Notes: a model not told the origin generated them from the letters alone. 64,000 bases of DNA from Amycolatopsis sp. CA-126428 (GCF_002904335.1 NZ_PPHF01000074.1:434001-498000), one strand, 5' to 3'; counted from the stretch's first letter, positions 48,201-57,599 are shown. Numbers and translations: made by a program.

Positions 48201-48949
48201 AACGAGCGGGCCGCCGCCACCGCCCGGCCGGCGTAGGACTGTCCGAACAGGACGGTGTGCACCAGCAGCGGGAACAGCTGGTGCAGCCCGATCCGGTCGC
48301 GCCAGCCCTCCGCCAGTGGCGACGCCTCTTCGTAGGCCGCGACGACGTGCTCGAGGTGCGGGCAGCCGAACAGGTGCAGCATGGCCAGGTCCGTCTCGCG
48401 GTGCCCGCCGTGGGCGGCCGGGTCGATCAGCCACGCCTGGCGCCCGTCCCACAGGACGTTGCCGTTCCAGAGGTCGCCGTGCAGCCGCGCGGGCGGCTCG
48501 GCCGAGGCCGGGATCCGCGTACATGCCTGCTCGAACAGCGCCGCTTCGGACGCGCCGAACGTGCCCGCGTCCACCGCCAGCCGGACGTAGGGCAGCACGC
48601 GGTCGGCCGCGTACCAGGAGGCCCAGTCGTCCGCCGGCACGTTCGTCATCGGCGCCCGGCCGATCCACGCCTCCGCCGGTCCGTCCGGCGGCGGTGCCCC
48701 GAACGCCGGGGCGCCCGCGGCGTGCAACCCGGCCAGCCCGCGGCCGAAACGCTCCGCCGCGGAGGCCGACGGGTGACCGGCGGGGACGCGGTCGATCACC
48801 AGCCGGTCCCGGTCGTGGCTGCGCACGGTGGGTATCGGGACCGTGCCCGCCGCGGCCAGCCAGCGCAGGCCCGCCACTTCGGCGGCCGTCGCGCCGGGCG
48901 CGTGGCCCCGCTTGACCACCACCTCGCGGCCGTCTCCGGACTCGGTCAT
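48197..48949 (-). CDS. Fructosamine kinase/aminoglycoside phosphotransferase-like
   Basis: 250 residues from ATG 48949; GTG 48958 is possible. Kinase motifs: VVVKRG Lys, catalytic HGDLWNGNVLWD and metal-binding IDPAAHGGHRETDLAML. The HGDLWxGN-DPA-GHxExDLAM set is typical of fructosamine-3-kinases, which repair glycated protein or handle ketosamines. No ribosome site; TACCGT ahead of the ATG suggests a leaderless mRNA. Confidence 0.82.
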   Translation of the reverse strand: MTESGDGREVVVKRGHAPGATAAEVAGLRWLAAAGTVPIPTVRSHDRDRLVIDRVPAGHPSASAAERFGRGLAGLHAAGAPAFGAPPPDGPAEAWIGRAPMTNVPADDWASWYAADRVLPYVRLAVDAGTFGASEAALFEQACTRIPASAEPPARLHGDLWNGNVLWDGRQAWLIDPAAHGGHRETDLAMLHLFGCPHLEHVVAAYEEASPLAEGWRDRIGLHQLFPLLVHTVLFGQSYAGRAVAAARSF

Positions 48950-49004
48950 GTTCCGCACGGTACCGGCGCGCTACGGTGGGCGCCGGAGAACGAGGGGGAC
49001 GACG

Positions 49005-49361
49005 GTGACGGTCCAGGTCCGGGAACTCGACCAGCTGCTCGGCAAGCTGGCGGAGGTCCAGCGCTCGGAGGCGCGCGACTACTCCTCGTTCAGCGTGCGC
49101 GGCAAGCGGTTCGGTTACTTCTGGCCGCGGACGCGGACCGTCGGCCTCAAGCAGACCGTGTCCGAGCAGCTGGCCTTGGTCTCGGAACGGCCGGACGTGT
49201 TCGAGGTCCAGTTCACCGCCGGCGGCTTCGGCTGGGTGGTCGTGTACCTCGACGGCATCGACGCCGACGAACTCGCGGAGCTCCTCTACGAAGCCTGGCG
49301 GCTGTCGGCGCCGGAGGAGCTCGTCGCCGAGGTGCCCTTCACCAGGATCGCCCGGGCGTAG
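49005..49361 (+). CDS. MmcQ/YjbR-family protein
   Basis: 118 residues from GTG 49005 with GAGGGG upstream. Features RGKRFGYFWPRTRTVGLKQTVSEQLALV, FEVQFTAGGFGWVVVYLDGIDADELAELLYEAWRLSAPEEL, the CyaY-like fold of this family, which is annotated as DNA-binding. The last 76 bp overlap the convergent GNAT gene. Confidence 0.7.
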   Translation: MTVQVRELDQLLGKLAEVQRSEARDYSSFSVRGKRFGYFWPRTRTVGLKQTVSEQLALVSERPDVFEVQFTAGGFGWVVVYLDGIDADELAELLYEAWRLSAPEELVAEVPFTRIARA

Positions 49362-50149
49362 AGCAGGTCGAACCCCTGCCGCTGGGCGTTCTGCTGCGAC
49401 TTCGACCCCGGTAGCGTGGTGACGATGGCGACGTCGCACCCCGCCGCGGTGGCCGCGGCGAGCCGGGTGCGCAGCAGGGCCGTCTGGATACCGCGGCGGC
49501 GGTGGGCGGGCACGGTCGCGGCGCCGGCGAACTGCGCGATCCCATCGGTGACCCGGAAACTCGCGCCGCCGGCGAACTCGCCGTTCCGTTCCGCGGTGTA
49601 CCGCCGGACCCCGGCCATGTCCCGCAGCGCGTTCACGATGATCTCGGGGGTGAAGTCTTCGTGGGACGGCAGGCCTTCGGTGTCGATCACCATGGAGGCG
49701 CCGGCGACGGCGGCCAGCCAGGTTTCCAGCTCGTCCTCCCGGCACGGCCGGACCTCGCCGCCGGCGGCTTCCACCGGGCCGCCGAGGCGGCGGCCGAGCA
49801 CGTTCTCGTACGACTCCAGCCGGTAGCCGCGCGCGGTCAGGAACGTCCCGACGGCGGGATCGGCCAGGTGGCACAGCTCGACCTGCACCGGCGCGCCCAG
49901 CTCGGCGAAGGCCTCTTCGACCTCGTCGAGGTCTTCGGGCGGGCCGGCGAAGCCGAGGCCGGCGACCTTGTTGAACGGCGAGTCCGCTTCGGCGAAGCTG
50001 GCGACGCCCCCTCCGAGCGGGCGCGTGAAGCCGAGGTCGTCCCCGAGCCGCACCCGGGCGGCCGCACTGCACGCGGCGACGAACCGCGCTTCGGCCTGTT
50101 CGATCCTGGCCGCCAGCGCGGTGTCGCAAAAGAGCCGTTCCCCGTCCAC
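49286..50149 (-). CDS. GNAT-family N-acetyltransferase
   Basis: 287 residues from GTG 50149; an upstream GTG at 50185 would add 12. The C-terminal half is a GNAT domain: EFAGGASFRV, AQFAGAATVPAHRRRGIQTALL holds the acetyl-CoA loop R-x-x-G-I-Q, and SQQNAQRQGFDLLYARAILVK is the last strand. The N-terminal half may be a second degenerate GNAT fold. Substrate unknown. Its C-terminus is antisense to the MmcQ-like gene. Confidence 0.75.
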   Translation of the reverse strand: MDGERLFCDTALAARIEQAEARFVAACSAAARVRLGDDLGFTRPLGGGVASFAEADSPFNKVAGLGFAGPPEDLDEVEEAFAELGAPVQVELCHLADPAVGTFLTARGYRLESYENVLGRRLGGPVEAAGGEVRPCREDELETWLAAVAGASMVIDTEGLPSHEDFTPEIIVNALRDMAGVRRYTAERNGEFAGGASFRVTDGIAQFAGAATVPAHRRRGIQTALLRTRLAAATAAGCDVAIVTTLPGSKSQQNAQRQGFDLLYARAILVKGTSATSSSGADSRQAS

Positions 50150-50189
50150 GCCCCCACAGTGGCGGACGCGGACGGGGAACTCCACCGGT

Positions 50190-52274
50190 TTAGCCCTCCA
50201 CGCGGTGCGAAGCCCAGAACGACGTCAGGTCGGTCGAGCCGGCCGCCGCCTGCGCCGCGGCCTTGAACTCCGCCGTGGTCGACACGCCGTACCAGTGCGA
50301 CTGGGCGTAGGACTTCAGCAGGTTCGCCATCGCCGTGTCGCCGATCAGCCGCCGCAGGTCGTGCAGGGTGCACTTGCCGTAGTTGTAGACCACCGTGGAG
50401 TACCGGGACGAATGCGCGTCCCAGTAGGCCATCGAGTTGGTCAGCTTCTCCGCGCTGGACTGCCACGTGATGCCGCAGCCGCTGCCGGTGATGCCGCGGT
50501 AGAGGTCGGTGGCGTAGTCGGTGAAGCTCTCGTCGAGCCACGGCGAGTTGTACTCGTCGTCGCCGACGATCCCGTAGAACCACTGGTGCGCCAGCTCGTG
50601 CGGGAGCGCCGTGGTGGACACGAGGTCCATCACGAAGCCCGGGTACTCCATGCCGCCGAACCAGAAGTTGTTGTCCAGCACCACGTCCACTTCACCGTAC
50701 GGGTAGTCGCCGAAGCGGCCCGAGTGGACGTCGATCGAGTCGGCGGCCAGGCTCAGCATCTGGTTGGCGCTGCTGGTGGAAATCCCGCTCGCCGAGTAGA
50801 CGTTGACCCGCACGCCCTTGCCGGACGTCGTGCTGATCTTCGCGAACGGCCCGGCGCCCCAGGCGAAGTCCCGCACCTTCGGAGCCACGGCGTGCGTGGT
50901 GGTCGTGGTGCCGCTGGTCGTCTCGGTCGAGGTGCCGGTGGCCGGGGTCAGCAGCGCCGTCGGGTGCACGAGCGTGACGTCGAAGTCGCTGATCACCGTG
51001 TAGAACGACTCGCCGTTGTTCGTGTACGGGTCGAGGTGCCAGCCCGCGCCGTCGCGGACGGCGAGCACCGGCAGCGCGTTGCCGATCATGTTGTACGCGC
51101 CGTCGTGGCCGAACCGGTCGGCGCCGCTGGGCACGACGATCTTCAGGTCGAACCCGATGGTCGCCGACTGGCCCTGGGCGAGCGGCGTGGGCAGCGTGAT
51201 CTTCATGGCCGTGCAGTTCACGCTCAGCGCGGACGGCGTGCCGCCGGTGACGTTCGTGACGGTGATCGGTGTCGTCGGGCAGCTGCCGTGGTAGTTGTCC
51301 CAGAGCCGCAGGTACACCTCGGGCAGCGCGGTCGCCGAGCCGTTGGTGAAGCTGACGCTCTGGTGGCCGGTCCAGGTGTCGCCGGCGGTGTTCGAAGTCA
51401 GGTTCACCGTGTAGGCCGGGTTGATCGGCGTGCGCGTCGAGTCGGCGGGCGCGGCCGAGATCGTCCAGGTGAAGGTGGCGCTGCCGCTGTTGCCGGCCGG
51501 GTCCTGCGCTGTCACGGTCACCGAAGAAGTCCCGGCGGTCGTCGGGGTGCCGGTGATCTTGCCCGTGATCGCGCTGATCGCGAGGCCGGCGGGCAGGCCG
51601 GTGGCGCTGTAGGTGAGTGCGTCGCCCTGCGGGTCGCTCGCTTGGATCTGCAGCGACGCGGCCTGGCCGACGGCGCCGCTTTGGGCGCCGGGCGAGGTGA
51701 CGACCGGCGACTGCGGGTTGCTCGTCCCGGTCGTGGTCAGCGAGATGTCGTCGAGGACGAAGTTGGTGGCCAGGCTGGAATCCTCGGTGCCGGTGATCTT
51801 CAGCGTCACGGTCTGGCCGAGGTAGCGGGAGACGTCCACGGTGCGCTGGACGTAGCCGGTGTTCTTGTCGAGGTTCGAGTAGCTGGCCAGGGTGTCCGTG
51901 CCCGCCTGGACCACCAGCTTGTCGTACTTGGTGCTGGTCGTCGTCTCCTTGGTGTCGATGTGCGACCACCACGAAAGCGTCGCCGACGCGCAGCCGGCGG
52001 GCAGCGTCAGCGACTGGGACAGGGTGTCGGTGTGCGTGCTGCCGGTGCCGTCCAGCCAGGCGATCATCGTCCCGCCGTGCGCGGGTTCCGCCGTGGTGGC
52101 GGCGGAGATGACGCCGCTGGTCTGGGTCCACGGCGTGGTGCCGCTCTCGAACCCGCCGTTGCCGACGATCTGGTCGCCGCAGCTTGCGGCGGCCTCGGCC
52201 GGCGCGGCGACGGCGACTGTGCCCAGCAGGCCGATGGCCACGCCGAGCGCAGCAGAAAGCACCCTCGATCTCAT
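50190..52274 (-). CDS. Secreted M1 metallopeptidase with N-terminal beta modules
   Basis: 694 residues. Sec signal (LSAALGVAIGLLGTVAVAAPAEA). Residues ~33-190 form a jelly-roll module (CGDQIVGNGGFESGTTPW, NFVLDDISLTT) like CBM/P-domain units; ~195-285 an Ig-like module (PAGLAISAITGKITGTPTTAG); the rest an M1 peptidase with GGMEYPG, zinc site HELAHQWF and WLDESFTDYATD. Removes N-terminal residues from peptides outside the cell. Directly follows the GNAT gene on the same strand; preceded by a long leader. Confidence 0.87.
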   Translation of the reverse strand: MRSRVLSAALGVAIGLLGTVAVAAPAEAAASCGDQIVGNGGFESGTTPWTQTSGVISAATTAEPAHGGTMIAWLDGTGSTHTDTLSQSLTLPAGCASATLSWWSHIDTKETTTSTKYDKLVVQAGTDTLASYSNLDKNTGYVQRTVDVSRYLGQTVTLKITGTEDSSLATNFVLDDISLTTTGTSNPQSPVVTSPGAQSGAVGQAASLQIQASDPQGDALTYSATGLPAGLAISAITGKITGTPTTAGTSSVTVTAQDPAGNSGSATFTWTISAAPADSTRTPINPAYTVNLTSNTAGDTWTGHQSVSFTNGSATALPEVYLRLWDNYHGSCPTTPITVTNVTGGTPSALSVNCTAMKITLPTPLAQGQSATIGFDLKIVVPSGADRFGHDGAYNMIGNALPVLAVRDGAGWHLDPYTNNGESFYTVISDFDVTLVHPTALLTPATGTSTETTSGTTTTTHAVAPKVRDFAWGAGPFAKISTTSGKGVRVNVYSASGISTSSANQMLSLAADSIDVHSGRFGDYPYGEVDVVLDNNFWFGGMEYPGFVMDLVSTTALPHELAHQWFYGIVGDDEYNSPWLDESFTDYATDLYRGITGSGCGITWQSSAEKLTNSMAYWDAHSSRYSTVVYNYGKCTLHDLRRLIGDTAMANLLKSYAQSHWYGVSTTAEFKAAAQAAAGSTDLTSFWASHRVEG

Positions 52275-52721
52275 GGAGGTCGTCCTTTCCCGGCTCCGCC
52301 CGTGGGAGCCAGGAGAAGCGTCCTCTGCGGCCCGGATGGGCGGAACCCGCCAAGAGTCGGGTTCCGCGGGCTGCGCGCCCCTTTCGCCGGGTATGCGCGG
52401 AAACGTCCGGCTGTACGGATTTGGTGCAGCGCCCAGCGAGGTTTTGCGTCTCTGACAGGAGGAAGACTTGGCCCCTCAAGCTCAAGGTGGCCGCCGGCGA
52501 ACTCGAGGTTGGCCGGCGCCATCGTGATGACCGGCGTCGCCGTCTCGTGCCGGGGTAGCTGCCCAGGGCAGCTTCCGCCTGGCGCGTTCGACCGGCTTCG
52601 GTCCGAGCGCGGCGGCCGCCGGCGGAGCGCCCGGCCCATCCTCCCGAGTGCTGCGGTCGCGGACAGTGACCGCCGCGGCGCTCCGGTGGCGGCCCGACCC
52701 GGCTCGACGCAGAATGCGCGC
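52275..52721. other. 447-bp gap with a structured leader for the M1 peptidase
   Basis: No gene supported here. On the minus strand, a perfect 10-bp hairpin (GCGGAACCCG / CGGGTTCCGC, 52340-52349 with 52358-52367) lies in a GC-rich run about 70-190 bases before the peptidase start. The run includes GGCGAAAGGGGCGCGCAG, which faintly recalls a GEMM (c-di-GMP-I) riboswitch, but key A-rich joints are missing. Near 52570, GCCCAGGGCAGC is a small hairpin. Confidence 0.35.
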
Positions 52722-53084
52722 ATGCAGCCGACGGTCGTCCGGGTGGCGCGCCTGGCCGACCCGGCCGGGGCCGCCGACGGCGTCCGCGTGCTCGTCGAAC
52801 GGCGCTGGCCTCGCGGCACCGCCCGAACGGCGCCGGTCCTCGACGGCTGGTACCGCGGCCTGGCCCCCTCCGACGACCTGCGCACCTGGTACGGCCACGA
52901 CCCCGAGCGGTTCGCGGAGTTCGCCGAGCGTTATCGAGCGGAGCTGCGTGAGCCGGATCGCGTGGCGGCCCTGGCCCGGCTGCGCGAGCTGGCCGGAGAC
53001 GGCCCGGTGACCCTGCTGACGGCGAGCGGATCCCCCTCGATCAGCCAGGCGGCCGTGCTGGCGGCGGTGCTCACGGGGGAGTGA
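52722..53084 (+). CDS. DUF488-family protein
   Basis: 120 residues. DUF488 pattern: VLVERRWPRGTAR, LAPSDDLRTWYGHDPERFAEFAERYRAEL, and VTLLTASGSPSISQAAVLAAVL. Small soluble protein of unknown function. CAGAAT lies six bases before the ATG, so leaderless transcription is possible. Confidence 0.8.
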   Translation: MQPTVVRVARLADPAGAADGVRVLVERRWPRGTARTAPVLDGWYRGLAPSDDLRTWYGHDPERFAEFAERYRAELREPDRVAALARLRELAGDGPVTLLTASGSPSISQAAVLAAVLTGE

Positions 53085-53096
53085 GACGGCCGCCGC

Positions 53097-55430
53097 TCAG
53101 GGGCGTGCCGCATTAGCTGTCACCCGGACCGTGGCCGTGGCCGAGCCCAGCGTCTCGTGCCGGGCCGTCAGCGTCAGGGTCGACGGCGACCCCGCGAACG
53201 GCCGCAGCCACACCGCGGCCGCGCCGCCGGTCGCCCCGAAGTCCAGCGCCGGGTCCCCGATCAGCTCGGCCGGCCCGGTCAGCGTCAGCCGCACCTCGCC
53301 CGCCGTGGCCGCGCGCACCGTCCCGAAGCGGTCGACCGCCGCCACCACCACCCGGGTTGCGTCGGTGCCGTCCGCGCGCAGCTGCGGGTCGTCGGGCACG
53401 CAGCTGAGCACGTCCGTCGCCCGGTCGCCGCTGAACCGCCGGCTGACCACCAGCCGGTCGCCCACGTAGCCGTCGATGCGCAGCTCCGGGCGCCGCCCCT
53501 TCGGCACGGCCAGGTCCGCCGCGAACGGCGGGTACCGCAGGTGCGGGAAGTCCGGGCGCCGGCTGCGGGCCTCGCCCGCCGGACGGTCGTCGAGGAACAG
53601 CAGCAGGCGGTCGCAGTTGGACCAGATCGTCGCCCCCGGCCCGGGGCCGGCCGGCTGGGCCGTGAAATCCCAGGCGAAGCCGGGCTCCACGACCGCCCGG
53701 ACCCACGGGTCGGCCTGCGACGCGTAGAAGGCCGCGGCGGGCTTGGGGATCCGGAAGATGTCCGACACCCCGGCGTACTTGGACCCGTCGATCGCCCGCT
53801 GCCAGCCCGACGGGTAGTCGAACGCGCACCAGGCGAGCAGCCCGCAGTAGCGGTCGTCGGCGGCGGCCAGGTCGTGGGCCTTGGCGTGCAGTTCCGCCTG
53901 CTGCTGCCGGACGTCCGGGGCGTCGGTCCGGCGGTACGCGCGGGCGCCGGCGAGCGTGCCGATCGTCTCGGTCACCAGGTACGGCACCCCCGGCCGCGGC
54001 GGGCGCAGCCGGAAGGGCGTCCCGCGCCGGGCGGTGTAGTCGTTGTAGGCCACGATTTCGACGTCGCTGCCGGCGAACCGCCCGAGCGTCGGACTGGCCA
54101 GCGCCCCACTGGTCGGCCGGGACGGGTCGAGCTGCCGGGCCAGCCGCCCGGTCCGCTGGTACATCGCCGTCGTGCCGTTGGCCTCGTTCACCCGGGTGCC
54201 CCAGACGACGATGCTCGGGTGGTTGCGGTCGCGCACCACCATCCCCTCGACGTCGGCCAGGTTCCGCCGCTGCCAGGCGTCGTCCCCGACGTGGCCCCAG
54301 CCCGGGATCTCCTCCCACACCAGCAGGCCCAGCTCGTCGCAGGCGTCGAGGAACGCGCTCGACTGCGGGTAGTGCGAACAGCGGACCATGGTGCAGTTCA
54401 GCTCGCGGCGCAGGATTTCCGCGTCACGCCGCTGCACGCGGTCCGGCAGCGCGCCGCCGGCGAACGGGTACCACTGGTGGCGGTTGAGCCCGAACAGCTT
54501 GAGCCGCCGTCCGTTGAGGAAGAAGCCGTCGGTGGTGAACCGCGCGTCGCGGAACCCGGTCCGCACCACCCGCTGGTCGAGGGTGTGCTTTCCGGACTGG
54601 ACGGTCACCACGACATCGCAGAGCGCGGGGTCGTCGACGTCCCAGAGCCGCACCCCGCCGAGCCCGCCGACGTCGAATTCGACCGTCGTGCCGCGCACCG
54701 GCGCGCCGCCGCGGGCGAGTTCGCGGCCCGCTTGGAGCACCGACGCCGTCACCTCGCCCACGACGGGCACGTCGAGCGTGCACGTCAGGTGCAGCGACCG
54801 GCCGGGGGAGAGGACGTCGGCGGGCCGCGCGAAGACGTCGGCCAGCCGGATCCGGGGCACCGCGCCGACCGTGGCGGGGCGGTAGATCCCGGCCGGCTGG
54901 TAGAAGTCGATCAGCGCCGGCCCGCCGCGCGGCAGGTTGGGCGGCACGTCGAGCGCCCACCGCCCGTCGACGACCACGGCCAGCACGTTGTCGCCCGCCA
55001 CGACGTCCGGCAGCGCCACCTCGAAGGGCAGGTAGCCGCCCTCGTGGGTGGCGACGAGCCGGCCGTTGAGGTGCACCTCGGCGTTCGTCATGACGCCGTC
55101 GAAGCGGGCGGTGTGGCGTTCGGTCGTCGTCGCGGTGAAGTGCTTGCGGTAGATCCACCGGTCCTGCCAGGACGCCGGGTCCCACCCGGTCCACGAAAGC
55201 GGCGTGACGCAGTGGGGCAGCTGCACCGGCGAGAGGTCGATCTCGTCGAAGCCGAGCTCGGTGCAGCCGTCGTCGTACCGCCCGAACAGCCAGAAATCGC
55301 CCAGCCGCGGCGTTTCCGCCCCGGGTGCGGCGTGCCCGGCCGAACCGGCGACGACGCCGAGCAGCGCGGCCCCGCCGGCGGCCAGGAACCCGCGCCGGGA
55401 CATGCCCGGACCGCTGTGCGAGTCGGCCAT
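53097..55430 (-). CDS. Tat-exported GH2 glycosidase
   Basis: 777 residues from ATG 55430, GGAGGT five bases upstream. Tat signal MSRRGFLAAGGAALL. GH2 order: jelly-roll sugar-binding domain (WIYRKHFTATTTERHTARFDGV, NAEVHLNGRLVATHEGGYLPFEV), Ig-like domain, barrel with KLFGLNRHQWYPFAG, MVRCSHYPQS, acid/base Glu in GTRVNEANG and nucleophile Glu in VTETIG, then C-terminal beta domains. The usual N-x-x-E sequence WNE is WGTRVNE here. Beta-galactosidase, mannosidase or glucuronidase activity is possible. Same strand as a NagZ-like gene 86 bp upstream. Confidence 0.82.
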   Translation of the reverse strand: MADSHSGPGMSRRGFLAAGGAALLGVVAGSAGHAAPGAETPRLGDFWLFGRYDDGCTELGFDEIDLSPVQLPHCVTPLSWTGWDPASWQDRWIYRKHFTATTTERHTARFDGVMTNAEVHLNGRLVATHEGGYLPFEVALPDVVAGDNVLAVVVDGRWALDVPPNLPRGGPALIDFYQPAGIYRPATVGAVPRIRLADVFARPADVLSPGRSLHLTCTLDVPVVGEVTASVLQAGRELARGGAPVRGTTVEFDVGGLGGVRLWDVDDPALCDVVVTVQSGKHTLDQRVVRTGFRDARFTTDGFFLNGRRLKLFGLNRHQWYPFAGGALPDRVQRRDAEILRRELNCTMVRCSHYPQSSAFLDACDELGLLVWEEIPGWGHVGDDAWQRRNLADVEGMVVRDRNHPSIVVWGTRVNEANGTTAMYQRTGRLARQLDPSRPTSGALASPTLGRFAGSDVEIVAYNDYTARRGTPFRLRPPRPGVPYLVTETIGTLAGARAYRRTDAPDVRQQQAELHAKAHDLAAADDRYCGLLAWCAFDYPSGWQRAIDGSKYAGVSDIFRIPKPAAAFYASQADPWVRAVVEPGFAWDFTAQPAGPGPGATIWSNCDRLLLFLDDRPAGEARSRRPDFPHLRYPPFAADLAVPKGRRPELRIDGYVGDRLVVSRRFSGDRATDVLSCVPDDPQLRADGTDATRVVVAAVDRFGTVRAATAGEVRLTLTGPAELIGDPALDFGATGGAAAVWLRPFAGSPSTLTLTARHETLGSATATVRVTANAARP

Positions 55431-55516
55431 CCACGACCTCCGTGCTCGGGCTCCACCGGGGTTATCGCTCGTGACCGGTAGGACGTCACAAACGATCAGC
55501 GGGTTGCCCCGGGTGC

Positions 55517-56650
55517 TCAGGCGCGGCAAGCGCTCTTCGCCACGAGGACCCGGTGCACCGCCTCCCGCACCCGCTCCGGAGGCAGCTCGCCGGCCGCCAC
55601 GGCGGCTTGCAGGCGGTCGAGGACGGCGTGCACGTGTCCGCCGGACGACCACAGTGCCTGATCGGCGCCGGCCCGCAGGGCGAGCAGGGCCGCCTCGGGG
55701 AGCGGATGGGCCGCCGTGATCGCGCGCATGGCGCCGAGGTCGTCGGTGACGGCGACGCCGCCGAAGTGGTACCTGTCCCGCAGCAGGCGGTACGCCGCCG
55801 CGCTCAGCGAGGCGGGCTGCCCATCCGTCAGGCCGGGCACCGCGAGATGGCCGACCATGACCCCGGCGGCGCCGAACTCCGCCAATCGCTCATAGGGGAG
55901 CAGATCGGTCGCCGCCAGGCGGGCCAGCGGCGGGGTCTCCGGCAAGACGCGGTGGGAGTCGCCGCGGGCGTGACCATGACCCGGGAAGTGCTTGAACACG
56001 GGCGTCACCCCGCTCTCGCGCAGTCCGGTGGCGAACGCGTACGCGTAGGCGGCCACCGCGGCCGGGGCCGAACCGTAGGACCGGTCGCCGATGACCGCGC
56101 CCGCGGGCTGGTCGCTGACGTCGAGAACCGGCGCATAATCGGTCGTCACGCCCCGCGCTCGCAGCGCGCGTCCGCGCCGGACGCCGAGCTCGCGCACCTG
56201 GTCCGGGTGCATCGCCGACGCGACCGTGCGAGCGCTCGGCAGGGGTCCGTCGAGCGCGTCGATGCGCTGGACACGCCCTCCCTCGTCGTCGACGGCCACC
56301 GAGACCGGCACCCCGGCGACCGCCTGGACCTGGGCCAACGCGCGGTCGCGCAGGACCGCCGTCGCGGTGCCGCCGACGAAGATCCCGCCGACCTGTTCGG
56401 TGCGCACCAGCCGGACGTTGCCCGTGACGTCGCCGGCGTCCACGCCCACGACGATCAGCTGGGCGAGCTGACGACGCAGGGACAGGCCCGCCATCACGGC
56501 GGCGCAGCTCTCGGCCGGCTCTCTGGCGGCGCCAGCCGGGAGCGGGGGAATGCCGTTCTCCGGAAGGGCATCGGGCGATGGCCGGGAGACGGCCGCCACG
56601 AGCAGCGCGCCCACGACCGCCGCCGCGAGCAGGAACCTCGTCCGGCTCAT
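55517..56650 (-). CDS. NagZ-like GH3 beta-N-acetylhexosaminidase, exported
   Basis: 377 residues, single GH3 barrel. N-terminal hydrophobic segment (FLLAAAVVGALLVAA) acts as signal or anchor. Conserved: VDDEGGRVQRID, substrate loop KHFPGHGHARGDSH with the catalytic Asp-His pair, and nucleophile Asp in GGVAVTDDLGAM. Cleaves beta-GlcNAc from muropeptides or glycans. Coupled by ATGA to the zinc-ribbon membrane protein. Confidence 0.85.
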   Translation of the reverse strand: MSRTRFLLAAAVVGALLVAAVSRPSPDALPENGIPPLPAGAAREPAESCAAVMAGLSLRRQLAQLIVVGVDAGDVTGNVRLVRTEQVGGIFVGGTATAVLRDRALAQVQAVAGVPVSVAVDDEGGRVQRIDALDGPLPSARTVASAMHPDQVRELGVRRGRALRARGVTTDYAPVLDVSDQPAGAVIGDRSYGSAPAAVAAYAYAFATGLRESGVTPVFKHFPGHGHARGDSHRVLPETPPLARLAATDLLPYERLAEFGAAGVMVGHLAVPGLTDGQPASLSAAAYRLLRDRYHFGGVAVTDDLGAMRAITAAHPLPEAALLALRAGADQALWSSGGHVHAVLDRLQAAVAAGELPPERVREAVHRVLVAKSACRA

Positions 56651-57381
56651 CGGACCTTGGTGTTTCCTTCGTACCCGCCGGTGGACCGCAACCGCTTCGC
56701 GTAGCAGTCGTCCTTGGGCAGGTCATTGCGGTCGCACCAGGCGTTCGCTTCGTCGGCCGTCCGGAACGGTTCGTCGTGCACCGTGACCCAGAAGTCCGGG
56801 TACTTGAAGCTGCTCCAGTCCGCGGTCCGGATCAGGCGGACGGAGGTGAATCGGCTCCGGAGGCCGAGGTGGTCCTGGAGGATCGCGGGCGCGTCGTAGA
56901 TGATCCCGTCCGCGGGCAGGCCGACCTTTTTGGAGCTCAGCTGGGCCACCCAGTGGTCTTCGAGCGTGGCGCGGACGGCGGGCAGATCCGAATTCGCGTA
57001 CTGACGGAGTTGGTCGAGGGCGTCGCCCGAGTACGCCGGAGCCGCCGAGGTTTCCGTCGTCGGTGTGTCCGGGTAGGTCTGGTAGGTCGGCTGGTAACCG
57101 CCGGACCCGGAACCCACGCCGTTCACGCCGGCGGCGCTGTAGCCCGAAGACGACGAACCGCTCCCCGATTTGCCCGGGATCGCCAGGGCGACCACGAACC
57201 CGACGACCGCCACGACGGCGGTGAACACCAAGGCGACCGACCGGTTGGCCCGCCGGGCGGCGAGCCGCCCCGTCACGTCCGTGGCCCGGCGCGGCACCGG
57301 CGGAGCGACGGACTCCGCCGAATCCGCGCAGGGGCACGAGCCGCCGGAAATCCGGCGGCGGCAACGGGAACAGAACGGCAT
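56647..57381 (-). CDS. Zinc-ribbon membrane protein with extracellular sensor-like domain
   Basis: 244 residues from ATG 57381 with GAGG seven bases upstream. Starts MPFCSRCRRRISGGSCPC, a zinc-ribbon-like set of Cys; one membrane segment (VALVFTAVVAVVGFVVALAI); a Ser/Gly-rich linker; and a C-terminal outer domain (WVAQLSSKKVGL, IIYDAPAILQDHLGLRSRF, DWSSFKYPDFWVTVHDEPF, WCDRNDLPKDDCYAKR). I recall this outer domain behind actinobacterial Ser/Thr kinases. Divergent from the FtsK-like operon, 218 bp apart. Confidence 0.7.
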   Translation of the reverse strand: MPFCSRCRRRISGGSCPCADSAESVAPPVPRRATDVTGRLAARRANRSVALVFTAVVAVVGFVVALAIPGKSGSGSSSSGYSAAGVNGVGSGSGGYQPTYQTYPDTPTTETSAAPAYSGDALDQLRQYANSDLPAVRATLEDHWVAQLSSKKVGLPADGIIYDAPAILQDHLGLRSRFTSVRLIRTADWSSFKYPDFWVTVHDEPFRTADEANAWCDRNDLPKDDCYAKRLRSTGGYEGNTKVR

Positions 57382-57599
57382 GGCACACCTCGCCCTCACC
57401 GCGACCGGCACCGGCCGCGTGGGGTCACTATCGCTTTCTCTTCCGGAAATGTTGCAGCGATTTGCCGGGTTAATTGTTTTCCGACGATCTTTCGTTCGGG
57501 GCGACAAATATCTTTTTCCGGATTCGTAACATCGGCCGGTAATCGTGCGAACTGTGGTGGGCAGAGTGATTCGCCGCCGAGTACCGAGGGGTTCTGCCC

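Noticed and set aside
52321..52440. A firm c-di-GMP-I riboswitch call.
   Set aside because: The conserved GCAAA-type joints and receptor bases cannot be aligned convincingly by eye.
55451..55495. GTGAC and GTCAC arms upstream of the GH2 gene as a CRP site.
   Set aside because: The spacer is nine bases rather than the length required, and the match is short.
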